DNA of 12,519 bases, from positions 1 through 12,519 of the forward strand of contig SFFC01000065.1 of assembly GCA_004556985.1 (NCBI GenBank), in the 5' to 3' direction. This stretch comes from Clostridiales bacterium. GTDB lineage: Bacteria; Bacillota; Clostridia; Christensenellales; Aristaeellaceae. The translations under genes were made by a program, and so were the position numbers. The notes under the pieces are model-generated. The model saw only the letters and a program-made list of their open reading frames with translations, searched no databases and was not told where the DNA came from. Shown here piece by piece: positions 7,597 through 12,519 of this stretch (positions are counted from its first letter, which is position 1; each line of letters opens with the position of its first letter).

Positions 7597-9018
7597 ATGA
7601 GTACAAAAGCTTCCCGTGAACCGAAGGACATGACGACCGGGCGCGCATTGTGCGGATTCTTTGCGCCGATCCTGGTTCTCATCGTCCTGATTGCCGTCGG
7701 CGCAGATGTGACCATCGCGGCGCTGGCTGCTCTGTTTGTCATGATCGGCTTCTGCGCCTACATGGGCTACAGCTGGGACAGCATTGACAGCGCGATGTCC
7801 GAGGGCGTTCGCCAGATCGCGACGGCCGCCGTCATCATGCTTCTGGTCGGCTGCATGGTCGCCGTATGGATGGCCGCCGGCACGATTCCGACGCTGCTCT
7901 TCTATGGCATGAAGATCATCACGCCGAAGCTGTTCCTGCCGATCTGCTTCATCCTGCCCGCCTTCATGGCGGTGTGCGCAGGCACCAGCTGGGGCGCGAT
8001 CAGCACCATCGGCGTCGTGCTGTGCGGCATGGCGGAGGGCCTGGGCATTCCGGTGGCGATGGCCGCCGGCGCGGTGATTTCCGGCGCCTTCTTCGGCGAC
8101 AAGATGAGCCCGCTGTCCGACACGACGCTGCTGGCCGCCTCCTCCTGCGAGGTGCCGCTGTTCACCCATATCAAGTCCATGTGGTATACCACCATTCCGG
8201 GCACGATCATCTGCCTTGTGGTCTATACCCTCCTGGGCCTGAATGCCTCCGGCAGCATCGACGTTGCGGCCGTCAGCGAGCTCTCGGGCGGCCTCGCCTC
8301 CAGCTTCAACATCAGCCTGCTGCATGTCGTTCCGGTCGTGCTGGTGCTGGCGCTCTCCGTGATGCGCGTTCCCGCGTTTCTCGCCTTCGGCGCGGGCATC
8401 GGCAGCGGCATCCTCTGGGCCATGGTCTTCCAGGGCCGCAGCTTTGTTGAGAATCTCGGCTACATCATGAACGGCTTCTCGATCGAGAGCGGCGTGTCCG
8501 CGGTGGATGCGCTGGTCAACCGCGGCGGCTTCTCCAGCATGCTCTCTCTGGTGGGCATCCTGATCGTGCTGGGCATGCTCAGCGGTCTGTTCTCCAAGTC
8601 CGGCGTGCTCAACGTCCTGGTCAGCAGCCTCTCCAAGAAGCTGAATACGCCCGGCACGATCCTCTTCGGCGCCTGGGCGTCCAGCCTGATCATCTGCCTG
8701 ATCGGCGGCCAGTATCCGGCCATCGCGATTCCGGCGGTCGCCTTCAAGGATGCCTGCGACGACATGGATATCCATCGCGCGGTGCTCTCCCGCACGCTGG
8801 AGGATGTCGGCACCATGGTCGCAGCCATCATTCCCTGGAGCGCATGGGTCATGGGCTATGGCGTCGTGCTGGGCGGCGTGACGGTGCAGCAGTTTATCCC
8901 CTACACCTTCCTGCCCATGCTCTGCCCGATCATCGCGCTGATCCATAACTTCACGGGCATCGGCCTGTACCACAAAAACGACGAGATCAAGTATCGTCCG
9001 CTGTGGAGAAGAAAGTAA
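7597..9018 (+). CDS. nhaC: NhaC-family antiporter / ion-coupled metabolite transporter
   Basis: A polytopic inner-membrane protein of 473 residues with about a dozen hydrophobic segments. Family marks include GTSWGAISTIGVVLCGMAEG (129-148), AVISGAFFGDKMSPLSDTT (159-177) and HIKSMWYTT (191-199), the conserved core of NhaC-type carriers. Members exchange sodium for protons, or metabolites such as malate/lactate (MleN), and several sit next to amino-acid genes. Here it follows two PLP enzymes under a YheO-like regulator, so a role in moving their substrate or product, coupled to Na+ or H+, is likely but not proved. The start ATG follows GGAGGA (7585-7590) by six bases. Last gene of the operon; a terminator begins 23 bases after the stop. 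Confidence 0.87.
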   Translation: MSTKASREPKDMTTGRALCGFFAPILVLIVLIAVGADVTIAALAALFVMIGFCAYMGYSWDSIDSAMSEGVRQIATAAVIMLLVGCMVAVWMAAGTIPTLLFYGMKIITPKLFLPICFILPAFMAVCAGTSWGAISTIGVVLCGMAEGLGIPVAMAAGAVISGAFFGDKMSPLSDTTLLAASSCEVPLFTHIKSMWYTTIPGTIICLVVYTLLGLNASGSIDVAAVSELSGGLASSFNISLLHVVPVVLVLALSVMRVPAFLAFGAGIGSGILWAMVFQGRSFVENLGYIMNGFSIESGVSAVDALVNRGGFSSMLSLVGILIVLGMLSGLFSKSGVLNVLVSSLSKKLNTPGTILFGAWASSLIICLIGGQYPAIAIPAVAFKDACDDMDIHRAVLSRTLEDVGTMVAAIIPWSAWVMGYGVVLGGVTVQQFIPYTFLPMLCPIIALIHNFTGIGLYHKNDEIKYRPLWRRK

Positions 9019-9040
9019 GCGCCTCAGACAGGCAAAAAAA

Positions 9041-9080
9041 CTCCCGTCGCAGCCCAAACCGCTGCGACGGGAGATTTTTT
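9041..9080. terminator. Strong bidirectional intrinsic terminator
   Basis: A 13-bp stem, CTCCCGTCGCAGC (9041-9053) with GCTGCGACGGGAG (9061-9073), closed by a 7-base loop. It is flanked by A7 on the left and T6 on the right. It ends the antiporter operon on the plus strand and the convergent DeoR-family gene on the minus strand. Confidence 0.93.
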
Positions 9081-9093
9081 GCTTTTCGGGCAT

Positions 9094-9843
9094 TCAGCCC
9101 TCCTTCCCCCTGCGCTCGGCCGCTCCCTGCGCGCCGGAAAAGCTCAGCTCCCTGTCGGAGATGACCCGCGTCAGCCGCTCGACGTTGCCGATGCGGAAGA
9201 GGTAGTTCTTTCCGTATTTGCTCGAATCGCAGAGGAAGTATTGCTCCGTCGAGCAGGCGATCATCGCCTGGCGCACGGCGATGTCCTCCTCGTAAAAATC
9301 CGAAATGACGCCGCCCGCGTTCACGCCCGCTGCGGAGAAGAACAGCTTGTCCGCGTGGAAGGAGCGCACCGTGCGCTCGGCGATGCTCCCGCCGAAGGAC
9401 TTCGAGTTTTCGTGCAGCTCTCCGCCCGTGATGAAGACGCGCGCGCCGCTCTGCCCCATGCGGTCGGCCACCCGCAGGCTGTTGGTGATGACCGTCAGGT
9501 TCTTCTGCTGCAAAAACGGAATCATGCTGATGACCGTCGAGGAGGCGTCCATGAACAGCGCGTCCCCCGGCTGCACGAGCGCCGCCGCCGTCCGGCCGAT
9601 CTGCAGCTTCTCCGTCCTGTGTGCCTCCGCGCGCTGGTCGAGCTCGACAAAGCGGTTGTGCCCGCCCGCCAGCGAAATGCCGCCGTAGCTCTTGACGATC
9701 AGCTCGCTCCTTTCCAGCAGCGCGATGTCCCGCCGGATGGTCGCCGGGCTGGCGTAGAGCCGGTCGGCCAGCTCCGCCACCGTGACGTGCCGGTTCTTCT
9801 GCACGATGTTGAGGATCTCGTCCAGCCGCTGGTTCTTGATCAT
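9094..9843 (-). CDS. DeoR-family transcriptional repressor, GlpR-like by context
   Basis: 249 residues, the standard DeoR length. The N-terminal helix-turn-helix is HVTVAELADRLYASPATIRR (19-38) preceded by the family opening IKNQRLDEILNIVQKN. The C-terminal sensor domain shows DALFMDASST (94-103), VITNSL (118-123), FITGGEL (137-143), FFSAAGVNAGGVISDFYEED (168-187) and the following AVRQAMI. Such domains bind phosphorylated sugars or polyols, which release the repressor from DNA. The gene diverges from a phosphodiesterase/flavoprotein operon for glycerol-3-phosphate, so glycerol-3-phosphate or a related phosphate is the likely signal (inference). The start is the ATG at 9843, eight bases after GGAGG. 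A longer in-frame start at 9954 would run through a palindromic operator and lacks a ribosome binding site. Confidence 0.9.
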   Translation of the reverse strand: MIKNQRLDEILNIVQKNRHVTVAELADRLYASPATIRRDIALLERSELIVKSYGGISLAGGHNRFVELDQRAEAHRTEKLQIGRTAAALVQPGDALFMDASSTVISMIPFLQQKNLTVITNSLRVADRMGQSGARVFITGGELHENSKSFGGSIAERTVRSFHADKLFFSAAGVNAGGVISDFYEEDIAVRQAMIACSTEQYFLCDSSKYGKNYLFRIGNVERLTRVISDRELSFSGAQGAAERRGKEG

Positions 9844-9870
9844 GCCGCCCGCCTCCGTTTTTTGGCATAC

Positions 9871-9937
9871 AGCCCGTTTATCCCGCGCTTCCGCAAACGG
9901 GCTCCTGTCCCGCTCCGCGGGAAAGATCGTTTCCCGC
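9871..9937 (-). other. Tandem hairpins in the leader of the DeoR-family gene
   Basis: In transcript order the first stem is GCGGGAAA with TTTCCCGC (9937-9930 and 9924-9917, loop 5). The second is AGCCCGTTT with AAACGGGCT (9903-9895 and 9879-9871, loop 15). Both are perfect. Neither is followed by a U run, so they are not standard terminators. They lie between the operator and the ribosome binding site in a leader of about 190 nt. Confidence 0.55.
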
Positions 9938-9946
9938 CGCGCCGAA

Positions 9947-9972
9947 ATGATCAAATTTGATCATCCGTGATC
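9947..9972. promoter_or_regulatory. Palindromic operator in the deoR-family leader
   Basis: ATGATCAAATTTGATCAT (9947-9964) is a perfect 18-bp palindrome. TGATC recurs at 9948, 9958 and 9968, so three half-sites lie exactly one helical turn apart on one face of the DNA. The site is about +70 to +87 from the predicted repressor-gene start point, which suggests autoregulation. Binding by the adjacent DeoR-family protein is inferred. Confidence 0.65.
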
Positions 9973-10019
9973 GTCTTTGTTTCATCTGCATGATGCTTTG
10001 GCAACCTTCGCAAAAGCTC

Positions 10020-10048
10020 TTGCCATTTTGACTGATTTTTATTATAGT
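10020..10048 (+). promoter_or_regulatory. Promoter of the phosphodiesterase/flavoprotein operon
   Basis: TTGCCA (10020-10025), a 17-base spacer and TATAGT (10043-10048), five of six matches in each box. Its -10 overlaps the -10 of the divergent promoter by four bases, so the two should compete for polymerase. The leader would be about 140 nt. Confidence 0.6.
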
Positions 10049-10069
10049 ATTTGGTGACAATTCTGTCAA
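10041..10069 (-). promoter_or_regulatory. Consensus promoter of the DeoR-family gene
   Basis: On the minus strand perfect TTGACA (10069-10064) and TATAAT (10046-10041) with a 17-base spacer. The start point would be near 10034, about 190 nt from the ATG at 9843. Confidence 0.85.
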
Positions 10070-10159
10070 GAACGGCGTCTTTTCCCCGCTCCGTTCCCTC
10101 TGTGCGCTGCGCGATCCGATCCTGCATACGCACAAGCCGGCCGGTTTGGGTGGAAAAGG

Positions 10160-10177
10160 ATGATCGACTTTGATCAG
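10160..10177. promoter_or_regulatory. Putative operator upstream of the phosphodiesterase gene
   Basis: ATGATCGACTTTGATCAG matches 15 of 18 positions of the perfect palindrome at 9947-9964 and keeps TGATC half-sites 10 bp apart. It ends three bases before the GGGAGG ribosome binding site, so a bound repressor would block transcription from the promoter at 10020-10048. Confidence 0.6.
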
Positions 10178-10195
10178 CCAGGGAGGATGATGTCC

Positions 10196-10930
10196 ATGCG
10201 GGACACAGTCAGGGTCCGCACGCCCGGTGTGCGGATGATCGCCCATCGCGGCCTGAGCGGCATCGAGAAGGAGAATACCTGCGCCGCCTTCGTCGCGGCC
10301 GGCAACCGCTCCTATTACGGGGTGGAGACGGATATCCATCGCACGTCCGACGGCCGGTTGATCGTCTTTCACGACGACAACCTGCAGCGCATCGCCGGTG
10401 TCGACCTGACCGTCGAGGAGACGGACTTTGACACCCTGCGCGCCGTGCGCATGGCCGACAGGGACGGCGTTCCCCGCCACGACCTCGTCCTACCGTCGCT
10501 GGAGGAGTATGTTTCCGTCTGCAAAACGTATGGCAAGGAGAGCATTCTGGAGCTCAAGAATCCCTTCGCCCCGGAGGATATCGACCGCGTCATCGCGCTC
10601 CTTCGCAGCCTTGACTGGCTGGAGCATACGGTCTTCATTTCCTTCGACCTTGGGAATCTCCTCCATATCCGCCGCCGGCTCCCGCAGCAGCGCGCGCAGT
10701 TTCTCGTCTGCGAATTCAGCGAGGGCCTGATCGACCTGCTGCGCGAGAACCGGCTCGACCTGGATATCCATTATGCTGCCATCGATGCCGCGCAGATCCG
10801 TGCCTGCCACGACGCCGGCATCGAGGTCAACGTCTGGACGGTCGATTCCCCAGAGGATGCGCAGCGCCTTTGCGCCTGGGGCGTCGACTATATCACCAGC
10901 AACATCCTCGAAGCCTCCGCTCCCCTGTGA
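10196..10930 (+). CDS. Glycerophosphodiester phosphodiesterase
   Basis: A 244-residue cytoplasmic enzyme with no signal peptide. It hydrolyses glycerophosphodiesters, such as glycerophosphocholine, to glycerol-3-phosphate and an alcohol. The GDPD marks are all present: MIAHRGLSG (14-22) with the catalytic His and Arg, EN (26-27), VETDIHRTSDG (43-53) with metal-binding Glu and Asp, VFHDDNLQR (57-65) with the second catalytic His, ELK (119-121), and near the end NVWTVD followed by GVDYITSNILE. Of the in-frame ATGs at 10160, 10187, 10190 and 10196, the last is best placed, nine bases after GGGAGG (10181-10186); the first lies in the operator. It heads an operon with a GlpA-like oxidase, supplying that enzyme with substrate. 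Confidence 0.93.
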   Translation: MRDTVRVRTPGVRMIAHRGLSGIEKENTCAAFVAAGNRSYYGVETDIHRTSDGRLIVFHDDNLQRIAGVDLTVEETDFDTLRAVRMADRDGVPRHDLVLPSLEEYVSVCKTYGKESILELKNPFAPEDIDRVIALLRSLDWLEHTVFISFDLGNLLHIRRRLPQQRAQFLVCEFSEGLIDLLRENRLDLDIHYAAIDAAQIRACHDAGIEVNVWTVDSPEDAQRLCAWGVDYITSNILEASAPL

Positions 10931-10983
10931 GTTCCTACCGCTCTTTCCCCCCACCAACATAAGCTGAAACAGGAGATGCAGCC

Positions 10984-12438
10984 ATGTACACAGATATCCT
11001 GATCATCGGCGCGGGCGTCACGGGCTGTTCCGTCGCGCGCGTGCTGAGCCGCTACGAAGCGAGCATCGCGGTCATCGACCGCGGCGCGGATGTCGCCGAG
11101 GGCGCTTCCAAGGCCAACAGCGGCATCGTCCACGCGGGCTTTGATGCCCACCCCGGAACCCTCAAGGCGAAGCTCAACGTCGAGGGCGCGAAGATGTATC
11201 CCGATCTTTGCGCGCAGCTCGGCGTGCCCTACAGCCAGCCCGGCGCGCTCGTCCTGGGCTTTTCCGAGGCAGACCGCGCGACCCTGACGGCCCTCGTCGC
11301 CCAGGGCGTCGAGAATGGCGTTCCCGGCGTTCGCCTCATCGAGCGCGACGAGGTGCTCGCGCTGGAGCCGAACACCAATCCGGATGTCCTCTGCGCGCTC
11401 TATGCGCCGACCTCCGGCCTGACCAGCCCGTACGAGATGACCTACGCCCTCGCCGATCATGCCGCCGTCAACGGCGTGCGCTTCATGCTCGGCGAGGAGG
11501 TCGAGGGCCTGATCAAGGCGCAGGACGGCCTGTGGCATGTGACGACCGACAAGGGCGAGCATACCTGCAAAATTCTGGTCAACTGCGCGGGCGTCGGCGC
11601 CGCCACGCTGCATAATATGATGAGCGGCGACCTGCTGCATATCATCGACCGCCGCGGCCAGTATTACCTGCTCGACCGCATGCAGACCCTGCCCTTCAAA
11701 ATGACCATGTTCCAGTGCCCCACGAAGATGGGCAAGGGCGTGCTCGTCTCCCCGACGGTACATGGCAACCTGCTGCTGGGCCCCTCCGCCGAGGATATCG
11801 AGGACGAGCTGGACACCTCCACAACCGCCGAGGGCCTGGAGTTCGTCCTCAAGACCTGCCGCCTGACCTGGCCGAAGGCCACGACCCGCGGCACCATCAC
11901 CAATTTCTCCGGCATCCGCGCGCATGAGGCGAAGGGCGACTTCGTCATCGGTGCGGTTGGCGGTCAGCAGAACGCCTATGAGACCGTCGGCATCGAGAGC
12001 CCGGGCCTGTCCGCCGCGCCGGCCATCGGCGAGATGCTCGGCGCGCAGATCGCCAAAGAGCAGGGCCTTGTGCCCAAGGCCGAAATCGTCCCGCCCATCG
12101 TGCGCAAAAAGCCCTTCCACGCCATGACCACCGAGGAGCGCGCTGCAGCCGTCGAGGAGAATCCGCTCTACGGCAATCTCGTCTGCCGCTGCGAGGTCGT
12201 GACCGAGGCGGAAATCCGCGAGGCGATCCGCCGTCCCGTCGGCGCAACGAGCATCGACGGCGTCAAGCGCCGCACCCGTGCCGGCATGGGCCGCTGTCAG
12301 GGCGGCTTCTGCAGCCCGCGCGTCGCGGAGATCCTCGCCGAGGAGCTGCATATTCCCATGACCGAGGTCACCAAGTGCGGCGGCGCAAGCCGCCTGCTCG
12401 TCGGCACCATTCACGACGCGATGAAGGAGGGCTGCTGA
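10984..12438 (+). CDS. GlpA/LhgO-like FAD-dependent oxidoreductase with C-terminal BFD-type [2Fe-2S] domain
   Basis: 484 residues. The N-terminal DAO-type FAD domain begins with DILIIGAGVTGCSVARVLSR (4-23) and continues through VIDRG and ASKANSGIVHAGF (41-53), the usual flavin-loop region of glycerol-3-phosphate and 2-hydroxyglutarate dehydrogenases. NFSGIRAH (307-314) is typical of the substrate side. The C-terminal 85 residues form a BFD-like cluster domain, with C401 and C403 (CRC) and C438 and C443 (CQGGFC) as likely Fe-S ligands. With the phosphodiesterase upstream, the most likely substrate is glycerol-3-phosphate, oxidised to dihydroxyacetone phosphate. The next gene, another flavoprotein, would take the electrons. 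AGGAGA lies seven bases before the ATG. A different 2-hydroxy or amino acid substrate is possible. Confidence 0.87.
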   Translation: MYTDILIIGAGVTGCSVARVLSRYEASIAVIDRGADVAEGASKANSGIVHAGFDAHPGTLKAKLNVEGAKMYPDLCAQLGVPYSQPGALVLGFSEADRATLTALVAQGVENGVPGVRLIERDEVLALEPNTNPDVLCALYAPTSGLTSPYEMTYALADHAAVNGVRFMLGEEVEGLIKAQDGLWHVTTDKGEHTCKILVNCAGVGAATLHNMMSGDLLHIIDRRGQYYLLDRMQTLPFKMTMFQCPTKMGKGVLVSPTVHGNLLLGPSAEDIEDELDTSTTAEGLEFVLKTCRLTWPKATTRGTITNFSGIRAHEAKGDFVIGAVGGQQNAYETVGIESPGLSAAPAIGEMLGAQIAKEQGLVPKAEIVPPIVRKKPFHAMTTEERAAAVEENPLYGNLVCRCEVVTEAEIREAIRRPVGATSIDGVKRRTRAGMGRCQGGFCSPRVAEILAEELHIPMTEVTKCGGASRLLVGTIHDAMKEGC

Positions 12439-12439
12439 G

Positions 12440-12519
12440 ATGAATCAGAAGCATGTGGATCTGCTCGTCATCGGCGCAGGCCCTGCCGGCCTCGCCGCCG
12501 CCATCGCCGCCCGGGAGGA
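12440..12519 (+). CDS. FAD/NAD(P)-dependent oxidoreductase, N-terminal fragment
   Basis: About 26 codons are visible before the window ends: MNQKHVDLLVIGAGPAGLAA, then AIAARE. The GAGPAG dinucleotide-binding loop at 12-17 marks an FAD- or NAD-binding Rossmann fold. AAGGAGG (12424-12430) is nine bases before the ATG, and the start is one base after the stop of the upstream gene, so the two are translationally linked. In similar operons of anaerobic Firmicutes this position holds a pyridine-nucleotide oxidoreductase of about 420 residues that works with the GlpA-like protein, often followed by a small DUF1667 protein. That part is inference from known gene order. Confidence 0.8.
   Translation, partial: MNQKHVDLLVIGAGPAGLAAAIAARE

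Larger units (their letters stand above)
9844..10195. promoter_or_regulatory. Divergent control region between the DeoR-family gene and the phosphodiesterase operon
   Basis: This 352-bp gene-free stretch holds two overlapping divergent promoters near its middle, one GATC-type operator toward each gene, and two hairpins in the repressor leader. TGACA-N4-TGTCA (10055-10068) overlaps the -35 box of the minus-strand promoter. I see no convincing small gene in it. Confidence 0.7.

Noticed and set aside
7553..7600. A 15-codon leader peptide before the antiporter gene
   Set aside because: AAGGAGG touches its ATG with no spacer, so initiation there is unlikely. No run of one regulatory amino acid suggests attenuation.
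4957..9093. A very long open frame (1378 codons) on the minus strand across both PLP-enzyme genes and the antiporter gene
   Set aside because: It is antisense to three well-supported genes with good ribosome binding sites. Its translation is a His/Arg/Gln/Ala-rich product with no recognisable domain, as expected from the opposite strand of GC-rich genes.
9871..9937. The two leader hairpins as transcription terminators or an attenuator
   Set aside because: Neither stem is followed by a U tract on either strand, and no alternative pairing between them was evident by eye.
9844..9954. A 37-residue N-terminal extension of the DeoR-family protein
   Set aside because: The extension would be read through the 18-bp palindrome and the leader hairpins, has no ribosome binding site, and makes the protein longer than the family norm. 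The ATG at 9843 has a good GGAGG.
10888..12414. A 508-codon open frame on the minus strand opposite the FAD oxidoreductase
   Set aside because: It is antisense to a clear GlpA-like gene, has low-complexity composition (Ala, Asp, Gly, Arg, His) and no family motif, so it is a GC-driven shadow.

Overview
The window looks like the chromosome of a GC-rich (about 60% by eye), Gram-positive-type anaerobe, most likely a high-GC lineage of the Clostridia. I infer this from near-consensus sigma-70/sigma-A promoters, strong GGAGG-type ribosome binding sites before almost every gene, a YheO-like regulator next to MalY/PatB and NhaC genes, and a GlpA-like flavoprotein with a C-terminal [2Fe-2S]-type domain followed by a second flavoprotein. 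No rRNA, tRNA, CRISPR array, insertion sequence or phage gene was seen. All complete genes look intact.

Layout. (1) Positions 1-3270, minus strand: an Opp/Dpp-type peptide ABC transporter operon, oppB-oppC-oppD-oppF. oppF is cut by the window edge. The operon is driven by an extended -10 promoter just upstream of oppB. (2) 3321-4031, plus strand: a divergent single gene for a small divergent cyclophilin, ending in a bidirectional terminator. (3) 4097-9073: a YheO/DauR-type regulator (minus) diverges from an operon of two different MalY/PatB-type PLP enzymes and an NhaC-family antiporter. The operon ends in a second bidirectional terminator. (4) 9094-12519: a DeoR-family repressor (minus) diverges from a glycerophosphodiester phosphodiesterase, a GlpA-like FAD oxidoreductase and the start of a second FAD oxidoreductase (cut by the window end).

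How the genes work together. Block 4 fits a glycerol-3-phosphate module. The phosphodiesterase releases glycerol-3-phosphate from deacylated phospholipids, and the flavoprotein pair would oxidise it. The DeoR repressor would sense a related phosphosugar. Block 3 fits use of an amino acid or cystathionine-like substrate under YheO-like control, with NhaC as an ion-coupled transporter. Substrates in both blocks are inferred.

The most notable signal is regulatory. A GATC-N6-GATC dyad occurs exactly three times in my reading of the window, always in a noncoding 5' leader: in the deoR leader (9947-9964, an 18-bp perfect palindrome), just before the phosphodiesterase RBS (10160-10177), and just downstream of the opp promoter start point (3209-3222). 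The first two flank a pair of overlapping divergent promoters about 213 bp apart, centre to centre, an arrangement suited to a repression loop. The third suggests that the peptide transporter belongs to the same regulon.
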